NCBI RefSeq assembly: GCF_008016455.1
Contig: NZ_SAXU01000001.1
Location: forward strand, 62,001-126,000
Length of the DNA: 64,000 nt
Direction: 5' to 3'
From: Brachyspira aalborgi
GTDB taxonomy: Bacteria; Spirochaetota; Brachyspiria; Brachyspirales; Brachyspiraceae
The notes beneath the pieces are model-generated. The model searched no databases. It was not told where the DNA came from and saw only the letters and a program-made list of their open reading frames with translations. A program made the position numbers and the translations under genes. This document shows, one piece after another, positions 46,384 through 55,145 of this stretch (position 1 is the first letter of the stretch; every line of letters begins with the position of its first letter).

Positions 46384-46749
46384 ATGAAAGATTTATTATT
46401 TGGGATATTAGGATTTACAGTAGTAATAGGAATAATCGTAGTCATTACTAATAAATTTTCTAAAAAATTATATAATGTAAAAGAAGTAGACATACTAAAA
46501 ATGGAAGATGTTATTATTTTCTTTAAGCAAAAAGAGCTATTTGATAAACTATCTTCAAATGAAAATTTCATTTCTGTAGCTATAAAAGAAAATAAAAAAG
46601 ATTATTATCAAATTCTTTGCGCTATATATGATAAAAGTAAAGAAAAAGTTTTAGATATTGATAATTGCGCTTTAATGTTTAAAGCAAAAGATATTGATAC
46701 CGATTTGAAAAACGCTTTCGGCGATAAGGATATGATAGTTTTAAATTGA
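46384..46749 (+). CDS. AAA+ operon small protein 3 (transmembrane N-terminus)
   Basis: A 121-residue protein with one N-terminal membrane helix (LLFGILGFTVVIGIIVVIT, about residues 4-22), then a helical linker and the shared C-terminal domain (FISVAIKENKKDYYQILCAIYD...ALMFKAKDIDTDLKNAFGDKDMIVLN). It starts 23 bases after protein 2, with TGGAGG before the ATG. Last gene of the AAA+ operon; 237 gene-free bases follow, containing the promoter of the next gene and no clear hairpin. Confidence 0.65.
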   Translation: MKDLLFGILGFTVVIGIIVVITNKFSKKLYNVKEVDILKMEDVIIFFKQKELFDKLSSNENFISVAIKENKKDYYQILCAIYDKSKEKVLDIDNCALMFKAKDIDTDLKNAFGDKDMIVLN

Positions 46750-46859
46750 TTTATAATTTATATAGTCGCAGTAATAAAATAAAAATATAACCGTAAAAAT
46801 TTAATTATTTTGAACTAATTTATACTTAAATATTATGTTGACTTGATTAAATTTTTTTA

Positions 46860-46887
46860 TTGCTTTATTATCGTAATATAGTATAAT
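46860..46887 (+). promoter_or_regulatory. sigma-70 promoter for the lytic transglycosylase gene
   Basis: TTGCTT at 46860-46865 and TATAAT at 46882-46887, 16-base spacer. Confidence 0.5.
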
Positions 46888-46986
46888 TTAATTATTCAAT
46901 AAATGCATTTTATTTATTATCGATTAAAATATTTATATATAATTAAAAATTAAAGATAAAATAATTTATATTAAAGGGGTAGATTT

Positions 46987-47541
46987 ATGAAAAGGTTAGT
47001 TATATTAATAGCGTTTTTAATCGGAAATTTTAGTTTAGAGACGCATGATTTAAATATTAAAGATTATTCTTCTTCGGACGATTGGGCTGTTCTTGTTAGT
47101 AATGTTGCAAATCATTATAATCAGGATTTTTGGCTTATTAAAGATATTTTTGATATTTGTTTGAGTTATAATGTAGACCCGCTTTTAATGATTTCTTTAA
47201 TTAAAATAGAAAGCGATTTTAATCCTACGGCTTTATCGAGAAAAAACGCTTATGGCTATTGTCAAATAACGCCTATAGCAAATAAGGATGTCGACCCAAA
47301 ATTAAATAGATATAAAAAAAGAGAAAATATTATTCTTGGAGTTAGATTTATCAATAAACTTCTTGGATTATTTGAAGGAAATATTGAAAATTCTTTAAGA
47401 TATTATAATGCAGGACATGATTATAATAAAAAGGGAGAAGCTTACGCAGAAAATATTAAGAAAGAATATAGAATGTTAAATTTGCTTTATGTTAGAAATC
47501 AAGTTTCTTATGGGAAAATATACAGAAAAGAGGTATTTTAA
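46987..47541 (+). CDS. lytic transglycosylase (SLT domain)
   Basis: A 184-residue peptidoglycan-cleaving enzyme. An uncharged N-terminal segment (LVILIAFLIGNFSLE) acts as signal or anchor. The catalytic Glu is E75 in IKIESDFNP, followed by NAYGYCQITP near 89-98 and LRYYNAGHDY near 137, the usual SLT order. Such enzymes open the wall for flagellar rods; the flgG gene next to it, though convergent, fits this. A hairpin overlapping the stop may terminate transcription. Confidence 0.85.
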   Translation: MKRLVILIAFLIGNFSLETHDLNIKDYSSSDDWAVLVSNVANHYNQDFWLIKDIFDICLSYNVDPLLMISLIKIESDFNPTALSRKNAYGYCQITPIANKDVDPKLNRYKKRENIILGVRFINKLLGLFEGNIENSLRYYNAGHDYNKKGEAYAENIKKEYRMLNLLYVRNQVSYGKIYRKEVF

Positions 47542-47556
47542 AAATATCTCTTTCTG
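47523..47556 (+). terminator. hairpin terminator after the transglycosylase gene
   Basis: Left arm 47523-47538 (CAGAAAAGAGGTATTT) and right arm 47543-47556 (AATATCTCTTTCTG) pair with one bulge and one G-U; T-rich sequence follows. Confidence 0.4.
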
Positions 47557-47580
47557 CATTTTAAATTATTGTTTAATTAT

Positions 47581-48375
47581 TTATCTTTTTAAGTTTACCA
47601 CCGTAGCAAGTAAATTATCGCTTGTTTGCACGGCTTTTGAATTCATTTCATAGGCTCTTTGCGCCACAATCATATCAACCATTTCATCAACGACTTTAAC
47701 ATTAGACATTTCAACAAAACCTTGATGTATTCTCGGAAAACCGTTAGCTCCAGCTTCGCCTTCAAATGCGGGACCGCTTGCGATAGTTTCTTTATATAAA
47801 TTGTCGCCTATTGAAAGAAGTCCAGCCTGATTTATAAATCTATGCAAAGTTATATTTCCCAATTCTACAGGGTCGTTTTCATCTCCAATGGTAACCGAAA
47901 CTACGCCTTCTCTAGATATATTAATTTTTTCAAGCAAGAAATTTTGAGGAAAAATTATTTCAGGGACTAATCTATAACCGTTTGAAGTTACAAGTTGTCC
48001 ATTAGAATCGACTTTAAAAGAACCGTCTCTTGTATATGAAACCGTTCCGTCAGGCATCAATACTTGAAAGAAACCTTCGCCTTCCAAAGCCACATCCAAT
48101 TTATTTCCAGTCGCTTGAAGAGAGCCTTGGTCAAACATTTTTTGAGTGGCGGCGCTTTTTACTCCGAGTCCCGTTTGAAGTCCTACGGGAGTTACCGTAT
48201 CTTCCGTTGCGGGAGTTCCTTCCATTTTTAAATTTTGATATATTAAATCTTCAAAGTCCGCTCTGACTTTTTTAAATCCTATAGTATTGACATTTGCAAG
48301 GTTGTTTGCGATTGTGTCGGTTTTAAATTGCATGCCGTTCATACCGCTTGCCGCTGTCCATAGAGAACGAATCAT
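47581..48375 (-). CDS. flgG: flagellar basal-body distal rod protein FlgG
   Basis: A 264-residue rod protein. The N-terminal rod motif is SLWTAASGMNGMQFKTDTIANNLANVNTIGFKK near residues 4-36, and the C-terminal EMVDMIVAQRAYEMNSKAVQTSDNLLATVVNLKR completes the coiled-coil ends. Length is normal for FlgG. It is isolated here from the export cluster, on the opposite strand. GGAG precedes the ATG. Confidence 0.96.
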   Translation of the reverse strand: MIRSLWTAASGMNGMQFKTDTIANNLANVNTIGFKKVRADFEDLIYQNLKMEGTPATEDTVTPVGLQTGLGVKSAATQKMFDQGSLQATGNKLDVALEGEGFFQVLMPDGTVSYTRDGSFKVDSNGQLVTSNGYRLVPEIIFPQNFLLEKINISREGVVSVTIGDENDPVELGNITLHRFINQAGLLSIGDNLYKETIASGPAFEGEAGANGFPRIHQGFVEMSNVKVVDEMVDMIVAQRAYEMNSKAVQTSDNLLATVVNLKR

Positions 48376-48582
48376 AATTACTGCTCCATAATTTTTATTT
48401 TTTAAATTTTCGGTAAATTAAAAATTCGCTTTATTAATTATTTATTATTATTTTTTTTATTTTATAAAAATATAGTTATTGCAATTGATAACGCGACAAG
48501 TTGGACAAAAGCCAAGCAACCCATAAAAACCTTTTATTTTTTTAATATAAATAAAAACCTCTAAAACCTTAAACTAACAAAC

Positions 48583-48622
48583 AACAAAAAAAGAAGCTCG
48601 CCCATTTCAGACAAGCCTCTTC
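48583..48622 (-). terminator. rho-independent terminator of the frameshifted lipoprotein gene
   Basis: On the minus strand GAAG-(AG)-GCTTGTC pairs with GGCGAGC-TTC around loop TGAAATG, followed by TTTTTTTG. The remaining gene-free DNA between 48376 and 48776 holds nothing else that I can identify. Confidence 0.65.
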
Positions 48623-48776
48623 GATAATATAAAAAAAGAATTTTCTAACCGCAATCTAAAAACCGCAACTTAAACCCTCAACTTCTATAAACTACTTTAT
48701 CAAACCCTCACTGCAAGCAAAAACTACTTACAATGAGGAGTTTAACAAAATTTATTTAATATGAGGAATTTATTAT

Positions 48777-49603
48777 CTACTGCACCCATTTTCCTTTTTG
48801 GGCGTTAAAAATAAAATTATAACTCGTATAAGGCGTCTCAAAAAGAGCAGACTTCGGAGTTAAATCAACTTTGAATGTAGCAATAAACTGACTTGTTTCG
48901 TCTATTGACACAAAGCTAACTTTTACATCATTAAAATAAGTTGTAAAGATTGTATTCTTTTGTAGATTACCTTTTAATAAACTTTCCATCTCTTTAACCT
49001 TTAATTCATTATCATTATCGCCTTCAGTAGTATTACTATTAGTTATATTGAAAGTGTTATCTTTAAAGAAAGTTTTTGCTTTGTCATCAAATTTAAAAGT
49101 AATATATCTATGAGTTGTCGATGTTGTAAAATCGTCCCCTTGTATTTCATTTAAATTAGTAAATGTGTCAAATGTATTACTGTAGATATTTGAGTATTTG
49201 CCAACAAAAATATCTGCAGTGTCAGTATATCTTGAAAGATTTTCTCCAGATAAACTAAAAGTTAAAGTAATCTTATTCGATACTGCGGCGTCTGTTGATG
49301 AAGATAAATCAATATTTGTCAACTTTAAAGTGCCGTCTGCAATGATAAAATTATTTGTGTCTAATTTTAATTTTTTTGGGTTTTCTGTAACTTCCGTTAC
49401 TGTAGCGCTTGCTCCGACAAAACTTAAAGGAAGCGAGTTTAAATTTGTTTTCCGTCAGCGGATACGATTAGCAAATTTCCCGTCATTGATTTTGTAGGGT
49501 CGATTGGCGTTGGGTTTCCTCCGCCTCCGCTTTTTCTACAAGCTACCGAACCTAAAATTAATAATAATAATGTAATTGAAAATATTTTGTTTTTTTGAGA
49601 CAT
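48777..49603 (-). pseudogene. lipoprotein of unknown family, frameshifted
   Basis: The ATG at 49603-49601 follows a strong AGGAGGGG and opens a signal peptide (KIFSITLLLLILGSVAC; lipobox Cys22) and a Gly-rich linker. The frame stops at about 49440 after SADGKQI. The rest (TLKLTNIDLSSSTDAAVSNKITLTFSL... to QKGKWVQ) lies in another frame down to 48777. Adding one A to the run at 49448-49451 joins them as SADGKTNLNSLPLSFVGASATVTEV, which reads well. The whole would be about 275 residues, beta-rich, exported. No family recognised. Confidence 0.75.
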
Positions 49604-49647
49604 AATTGCCCCTCCTTTTAATAAGAATTTTTTTTATGAATAAAAAG

Positions 49648-49668
49648 CCGAAGGTTCGACTTAATATT
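49648..49668 (-). promoter_or_regulatory. leader hairpin upstream of the lipoprotein gene
   Basis: On the minus strand AGTCG pairs with CGGCT around AACCTT, followed by TTTTTAT. It is placed between a possible promoter (TTGCGA, 18 bases, TATTAA) and the ribosome site, so it looks like an attenuator-type terminator in the leader. Confidence 0.35.
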
Positions 49669-49707
49669 TGCAATAGAAATTTTTTCGCAAAAAAATTCAC
49701 GAAAATC

Positions 49708-49736
49708 TTGACATAAATATTGTTTTGTGTTATAAT
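49708..49736 (+). promoter_or_regulatory. perfect consensus sigma-70 promoter without an evident gene
   Basis: TTGACA at 49708-49713, 17 bases, TATAAT at 49731-49736. It opposes the lipoprotein gene and points into about 570 bases of gene-free DNA before guaA. That DNA holds a small 5' hairpin (AGAAAGAGGCTTTCT at 49738), a degraded CATTGCGAA-type element (49863-49894) and a hairpin at 49979-50011. Confidence 0.7.
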
Positions 49737-49978
49737 TAGAAAGAGGCTTTCTGCTTCATTATATATAATAAACTTGTAATTATATTAGAAATAATCCCAA
49801 ATATGAAATTATCATTTGTTAAATTTAATTTCATTACCATAAAATCTTTTTCCCTTTTCTCCGTCATTGCGAAGAAATCCAACATTCGCAACAACCAACT
49901 ATATTATAAATCGGAACATAAAATTATAAACTTTAATTCCTTTTACTATCTACTAATAAGATAACAAACTTTTTAAAA

Positions 49979-50011
49979 AAAGTCAAGTAATAAATTTATA
50001 ATTTTGACTTT
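49979..50011. terminator. candidate bidirectional hairpin in the guaA upstream gap
   Basis: AAAGTCAA (49979-49986) pairs exactly with TTGACTTT (50004-50011); T-rich sequence follows on the plus strand and a T run on the minus strand. It may end a transcript from the promoter at 49708. Confidence 0.4.
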
Positions 50012-50244
50012 CTTTATAGTAAAATATCGGCTTTTGTATTGATAAATTTTAATCTTTATAAAAATTTATATAAAATAATAATATTTAATAAGTTAATTTA
50101 TAATTTTAATTTAATATATTATAAAAATAAATTACTATAATTTTATAAATTTAGTTTAACAAATAAATTTTATTAAAAGTGAATTGCTTGCCAAAAGCGG
50201 GCAGACGCCAAAAAAGAAATAAATTTTTTAATAAATATTTATAG

Positions 50245-50272
50245 TTTACTTTTTTATAAATTTAATTATACT
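50245..50272 (+). promoter_or_regulatory. sigma-70 promoter for guaA
   Basis: TTTACT at 50245-50250 and TATACT at 50267-50272, 16-base spacer, 41 bases before the start. No purine riboswitch motif was found upstream. Confidence 0.5.
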
Positions 50273-50313
50273 ATCAATAAATCGTTAAATAAAATTAAAA
50301 TATAGGAATCAAT

Positions 50314-51864
50314 ATGGAAAATCTTAAAAATATAGACAAAATTTTAATACTCGACTTTGGCTCTCAATTCACGCAATTAATAGCGCGAAGAATAAGAGAG
50401 AATAAAGTATATTCTGAAATTCATCCTTTCAATGTTTCGATGGATTTTATAAAAAATTTTAACGCAAAAGGAATAATTCTTTCTGGCGGACCTTCAAGCG
50501 TTTACGAAAAAGACGCTCCTAAAATAAATAAAGAATTATTTGAAATCGGAATTCCAATTTTGGGAATATGCTACGGAATGCAATTAATAGTTCATTCTTT
50601 GGGCGGAAAAGTCGAAAAAGCAAAAAAAAGAGAATACGGAAACGCCGAAATAAAAATAATTAAAAACGATAGGATTTTTAAATCTTTTGAAAAAAATAGC
50701 GTAGTTTGGATGAGTCATGGAGATAGTATAAAATCTATTCCGAAAGGATTTAATTTAACGGCTAAAACTTCAAATACAAATTATTGCGCGATAGAAAATA
50801 AAGAAAAAAATATTTACGGCATTCAATTTCATCCCGAAGTCGCTCATACGAAAAACGGAATTAAAATAATAAAAAATTTCATATTCGATATTTGCAAATG
50901 CAAAAAAAATTGGAATATGAATTCTTTTATAGAATACGAAATAAAAAATATAAAAGAAATTGTTAAAGATAAAAATGTTATATTAGGACTTTCGGGCGGA
51001 GTCGATTCTTCGGTTGCTGCGGTTTTAATTGAAAAAGCGATTGGCAAACAATTAAAATGCATTTTCGTAAATACGGGACTTTTAAGAAAAAATGAAGAGA
51101 AAAAAGTAATCGAAGTTTTTAGAGATAATTTTAAAATAGATTTGATTTATAAAGACGGCTCTAAAAGATTTTTGAATAAACTTAAAGGAGTAAAAAATCC
51201 CGAAAGAAAAAGAAAAATAATCGGAAAAGAATTTATAAATATATTTGAAGAGGAAGCTAAAAAAATAAAGAATGTAGGATTTTTGGCGCAAGGAACTTTA
51301 TATCCTGATATAATTGAAAGCGTTTCTTTAAGAGGAAACTCGGCGATTATAAAAAGTCATCATAATGTCGGCGGACTTCCAAAAAACATGAAATTAAAAT
51401 TATTAGAACCTTTCAGAGAATTATTTAAAGACGAAGTTAGAGAAATTGGCGAAGAATTAAATTTGCCCGAAGATATAATTTATAGGCAACCATTTCCAGG
51501 TCCTGGACTTTCCGTTAGAATATTGGGAGATATTACCGAAGAGCGAATAAAAATTTTACAAGAAGCGGACGATATTGTAGTTTTGGAAATAAAGAAAGCG
51601 GGATTATATAAAAAATTATGGCAGTCGTTTGCTGTGCTTTTGCCGATTAAAAGCGTTGGAGTTATGGGAGACAATAGGACTTACGAGCAAGTTTGCGCTA
51701 TAAGGGCTGTTGAAAGCGTTGACGCTATGACGGCGGATTGGGCTAAAATAGATTACGAAGTTTTAAGAATAATATCGAATAGAATAATAAACGAAGTTAA
51801 AGGAATAAATAGAGTAGTTTACGATATTTCTTCAAAGCCTCCTTCGACTATAGAATGGGAATAA
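50314..51864 (+). CDS. guaA: GMP synthase (glutamine-hydrolysing)
   Basis: A 516-residue enzyme that aminates XMP to GMP. The class I amidotransferase domain (residues 9-190) has the nucleophile in ICYGMQ near 88 and [12 protein letters not shown] near 168. The PP-loop synthase domain follows with [13 protein letters not shown] near 228, and the dimerisation domain ends with the family sequence [15 protein letters not shown]. All key motifs are present. Cotranscription with the methyltransferase 27 bases downstream is likely. Confidence 0.97.
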   Translation: MENLKNIDKILILDFGSQFTQLIARRIRENKVYSEIHPFNVSMDFIKNFNAKGIILSGGPSSVYEKDAPKINKELFEIGIPILGICYGMQLIVHSLGGKVEKAKKREYGNAEIKIIKNDRIFKSFEKNSVVWMSHGDSIKSIPKGFNLTAKTSNTNYCAIENKEKNIYGIQFHPEVAHTKNGIKIIKNFIFDICKCKKNWNMNSFIEYEIKNIKEIVKDKNVILGLSGGVDSSVAAVLIEKAIGKQLKCIFVNTGLLRKNEEKKVIEVFRDNFKIDLIYKDGSKRFLNKLKGVKNPERKRKIIGKEFINIFEEEAKKIKNVGFLAQGTLYPDIIESVSLRGNSAIIKSHHNVGGLPKNMKLKLLEPFRELFKDEVREIGEELNLPEDIIYRQPFPGPGLSVRILGDITEERIKILQEADDIVVLEIKKAGLYKKLWQSFAVLLPIKSVGVMGDNRTYEQVCAIRAVESVDAMTADWAKIDYEVLRIISNRIINEVKGINRVVYDISSKPPSTIEWE

Positions 51865-51891
51865 ATAAAAATTATAACTTAAGGAGATAAA

Positions 51892-52845
51892 ATGAAATCT
51901 AAATTAAATAAAACAATAGACTTTGATATTGAAAGCGAAAACGGAAAATTATTCTTTAATAAATGCATAATCGATAAAGAGAATATAAAAGAATATACGA
52001 AAGACGAAATTAAAAATAAAACGATTAACGGAGATAGTTTTTCAGTTCTAAAAAAAATTAAAGATAAATTTGTCGATTTAATGATTGTCGACCCGCCTTA
52101 TAATTTGTCAAAAGATTATCATGGTTTTAAATTTGGAAATAAAGATAATTTGAGTTACGAAATATATACTAAATCTTGGATTGAATCGGTTTTGCCAATA
52201 TTAAAAGAAAACGCTTCAATATATGTTTGTTGCGATTGGAAATCAAGTTTAATAATCGGAAATGTTTTATCGCAATATTTGAATATTCAAAATAGAATTA
52301 CTTGGCAGAGAGAGAAAGGGCGAGGCGCAAAATCGAATTGGAAAAACGGAATGGAAGATATTTGGTTTGCAACGGTTTCAAATAAATATACTTTCAATTT
52401 GGATAAAGTAAAGGTTAGAAGAAAAGTAATCGCTCCTTATAGAAAAGAAGGAAAACCTAAAGATTGGATAGAAACGGAAGAAGGAAATTTTAGAGATACT
52501 TGCCCTTCTAACTTTTGGGACGATATTTCTATTCCATATTGGTCTATGCCTGAAAATACGGCTCATCCTACTCAAAAGCCAGAAAAACTTATAGCGAAGT
52601 TGATTTTGGCAAGCTCAAACGAAAACGATTTTATTTTTGACCCGTTTTTGGGAAGCGGGACTACTTCGGTTGTAGCTAAAAAATTAAACAGAAATTATTG
52701 CGGAATAGAACAGAATCCGACTTATTGCGCTTGGACTGAAAGCCGACTTAAAAAAGCGAAAGAAGATAAAACTATTCAAGGTTTTTCCAACAATATATTT
52801 TGGGAAAGGAACAGTCTTGCAATTCAAAATAGATTTAAGAAATAA
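51892..52845 (+). CDS. DNA (adenine-N6 or cytosine-N4) methyltransferase, beta class
   Basis: A 317-residue methyltransferase. The catalytic motif IV is VDPPYNLS near residues 66-73 and the SAM-binding motif I is FDPFLGSGTTSV near 253-264; this order, IV before I, defines the beta class. A conserved block NTAHPTQKPEKL near 225-236 precedes motif I. No restriction endonuclease gene lies beside it, so it is an orphan, as are cell-cycle or epigenetic methyltransferases. The target site cannot be read. The gene follows guaA with AAGGAG before the ATG. Confidence 0.88.
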   Translation: MKSKLNKTIDFDIESENGKLFFNKCIIDKENIKEYTKDEIKNKTINGDSFSVLKKIKDKFVDLMIVDPPYNLSKDYHGFKFGNKDNLSYEIYTKSWIESVLPILKENASIYVCCDWKSSLIIGNVLSQYLNIQNRITWQREKGRGAKSNWKNGMEDIWFATVSNKYTFNLDKVKVRRKVIAPYRKEGKPKDWIETEEGNFRDTCPSNFWDDISIPYWSMPENTAHPTQKPEKLIAKLILASSNENDFIFDPFLGSGTTSVVAKKLNRNYCGIEQNPTYCAWTESRLKKAKEDKTIQGFSNNIFWERNSLAIQNRFKK

Positions 52846-52958
52846 AAATTTATTGTTATTTTAATAATCATCATTGAAAACTGAACGAATATAAAAGCCA
52901 ATAGAATGAAACGAACATAATAAATAATAATAAGATAATTAAATATGCATAAAAATGT

Positions 52959-52985
52959 GTCGTCTTTTTTTGTTTTTTAGGCGAC
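52959..52985 (+). terminator. weak hairpin between the methyltransferase and rpoN genes
   Basis: GTCGTCT (52959-52965) pairs with AGGCGAC (52979-52985, one G-U) around a T-rich 13-base loop; only a loose T-rich tail follows. Confidence 0.35.
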
Positions 52986-52991
52986 TTATTA

Positions 52992-53019
52992 TTGACAAAA
53001 TTAATTAATTATCTATACT
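52992..53019 (+). promoter_or_regulatory. sigma-70 promoter for rpoN, predicting a leaderless mRNA
   Basis: TTGACA at 52992-52997 and TATACT at 53014-53019, 16-base spacer. The usual start point falls on the A of the ATG at 53026, and no ribosome site is present. Confidence 0.65.
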
Positions 53020-53025
53020 CTTTAT

Positions 53026-54291
53026 ATGCGTAATTCTATAAATACCTCGATTAATACTTCTATAAGAAACGAATTAAAATTAAATAGCCAGACAAAATTA
53101 TGGCTTAATATTATATCTATTCCCGCGATAGAATTAAAAGAAAAAATTGAAAAAGCAATTGAAGAAAATCCTTTTTTAGAATACGATATAAAATCAAATC
53201 ATAATAATTTAGATATAAATTCAATAATTGAAAATACCGCTTCAAATAGTAAAGAAAGTTTATTTGAGCATCTTAAAAGTCAAATATCAATAGTTTTTAA
53301 TAATAAAAAAGATATTGAATTGGCTGAATTAATATCGACTTTTATAAACGAAAACGGATATTTAACAATTTCGCCTGAAGAGATATCGGATATTTTAAAT
53401 ATAAGCGTTAAAAAAGCAAATGAAATAATAAAGATATTAAAAACTTTAGAGCCAATCGGAATTGCTGCAAAAAATATATCGGAATGTTTATCGACACAGT
53501 TAAAAAATAAAGAAAATATAGATAAAAATATAAAAAATATAGCGATAAATATAGTAGAAAATTATCTTAATGAATTATCTAAAAAAGATTATAAATATAT
53601 ATCTTCAAAAATGAATATATCTGAAAAAAATATTTTAGAAGCCTTAAAATTAATACAAACTTTAGAACCTTATCCAGCTAGAGAATTTGATACAACGACT
53701 ATAAAATATATTGTCCCAGAATTATTTATATTCAAAGAAAATGATAAATGGCAAGTAAAAACTAACGAGACTTTTATATTACCCTTGAAAATTAATAAAA
53801 AATATAGTAAAATATTAAAAGAGAATAATTTTAATAATGATATTTTAAAAGAAAAGAAATTAGAGGCTCAAAATTTGATTAGCACGGTAAACGAAAGAAA
53901 AAAGAGTTTAAAAAGAGTAGGGGAAGGTTTATTAAAATTGCAAATTGATTTTTTTGAGAACGGAAAAGAATTTATAAAACCGTTAAGATTAAAAGATTTA
54001 GCTTTGGAAACTAATTTAAGCGAATCGACTATAAGCAGAATATCTAACGGAAAATATCTTAATACGGTTTGGGGAACTTTTTCTATAAAATATTTCTTTT
54101 CTAAAAATATAAAAGCTATAAACGGAGAGTTAGGCTCAAGAGCGGTTAAAGAAATTATAAAAAGAATAATTGAAAATTCGGATGCAAAATTAAGCGATGA
54201 AAAAATAAGATTAATTCTAAAAAGCGAAGGAATAGAAATAGCAAGAAGAACGGTTGCAAAATATAGACAAAGTATGAATATAATTAAATAA
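53026..54291 (+). CDS. rpoN: RNA polymerase sigma-54 factor
   Basis: A 421-residue sigma factor that needs AAA+ activators. Region I is at residues 1-50 (SQTKLWLNIISIPAIELKEKIEKAIEENPFLE), the core-binding domain about 60-240 and the DNA-binding domain follows, ending with the RpoN box ARRTVAKYR near 406-414. Region I is less glutamine-rich than in proteobacteria. The ATG is adopted because no later one fits and it begins just before region I. It heads the rpoN-hpf-ptsN-hprK group. Confidence 0.93.
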   Translation: MRNSINTSINTSIRNELKLNSQTKLWLNIISIPAIELKEKIEKAIEENPFLEYDIKSNHNNLDINSIIENTASNSKESLFEHLKSQISIVFNNKKDIELAELISTFINENGYLTISPEEISDILNISVKKANEIIKILKTLEPIGIAAKNISECLSTQLKNKENIDKNIKNIAINIVENYLNELSKKDYKYISSKMNISEKNILEALKLIQTLEPYPAREFDTTTIKYIVPELFIFKENDKWQVKTNETFILPLKINKKYSKILKENNFNNDILKEKKLEAQNLISTVNERKKSLKRVGEGLLKLQIDFFENGKEFIKPLRLKDLALETNLSESTISRISNGKYLNTVWGTFSIKYFFSKNIKAINGELGSRAVKEIIKRIIENSDAKLSDEKIRLILKSEGIEIARRTVAKYRQSMNIIK

Positions 54292-54317
54292 TAATAAATT
54301 AAAGGAGTAAATTTTTT

Positions 54318-55109
54318 ATGCATCAAAATATTATAGGTAAGAATGTTAGAATTACAAAAAATGTGAGAGAACATATAGCGAATAAAATGCAAGGCATAAA
54401 AATTCAAGCGGATAGAATAATCGATGCCAATATTATATGCGAACATATACATGAAAAATATATCGTTCATGGAACTATAACATTTGGCAAAAAAGTTTTT
54501 CATGACGAGGAAAAAGAAAAAGATTTATATGTCGCAATAGATATGATGTTTCAAAAAATAGAGAGAAAAATTAGAAAGGCTAAAGAAAAAGTTATTGATA
54601 AATCTCAAAGAGCCGTTGTCGATAAAACCATTAAAGTTGAAGAAGATGAAGACGCTTATTCTATTAAAACAGTCGGAATATACGAAAAACCCCTTGAAGA
54701 ATTAGACGCAATTTTGCATTTCAATTCCGATAAAAATCCTTTTATGGCTTATTTTCCAATAAGAAGAGACGAAGATTTATATAATATAAAAATCGGAAAA
54801 TATCCTTCATTTCTTTTTAGAGATAATAAAAATATAGTTTATGAAATTCATAATATTGAAAATCAAGAAACAAAGCATAGTCATTGGAATATAGAGAAAG
54901 TAAGCGTAGCGAACGACAATAATATAAACTATTCTGAAAAAAGCAGATATAAAATAGAAGAGTATAATGTAAGCGAAGCTGTGAATTATTTGATTGAAAA
55001 TAAAGATAAAAAATTTGTGGTTTATATTAGCGGCATAACGGAGCAAATTGAAGGTTTATATAAAGAAACGGATAATTCTTTTGTTTTAATAAGAATGTTT
55101 GATATTTAA
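54318..55109 (+). CDS. hpf: ribosome hibernation promoting factor (long form)
   Basis: A 263-residue protein. Residues 1-100 are the HPF/RaiA domain (IIGKNVRITKNVREHIANKMQGIKI...HGTITFGKKVFHDEEKEKDLYVAIDMMFQKIERKIRKAKEK), which sits in the ribosomal A/P sites. Residues about 125-185 (KPLEELDAILHFNSDKNPFMAYFPIRR...YPSFLFRDNKNIVYEI) look like a diverged dimerisation domain of the long form, and a further 75-residue part is unusual. AAAGGAG precedes the ATG. Placement next to rpoN is the classical arrangement. Confidence 0.88.
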   Translation: MHQNIIGKNVRITKNVREHIANKMQGIKIQADRIIDANIICEHIHEKYIVHGTITFGKKVFHDEEKEKDLYVAIDMMFQKIERKIRKAKEKVIDKSQRAVVDKTIKVEEDEDAYSIKTVGIYEKPLEELDAILHFNSDKNPFMAYFPIRRDEDLYNIKIGKYPSFLFRDNKNIVYEIHNIENQETKHSHWNIEKVSVANDNNINYSEKSRYKIEEYNVSEAVNYLIENKDKKFVVYISGITEQIEGLYKETDNSFVLIRMFDI

Positions 55110-55145
55110 ATTTAATTTTTATCCTAAAAAAAGGAGGTAAAAAAT

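Noticed and set aside
48481-48545. Gene or RNA in the flgG upstream gap
   Set aside because: The G+C-richer patch folds poorly and has no promoter or frame that I can support.
49803-49970. 53-codon frame starting MKLSFVKFNF downstream of the consensus promoter
   Set aside because: No ribosome site, codon use unlike real genes here, and it runs through the CATTGCGAA-like element.
50160-50313. Purine riboswitch upstream of guaA
   Set aside because: The conserved core and paired loops of the purine aptamer are not present.
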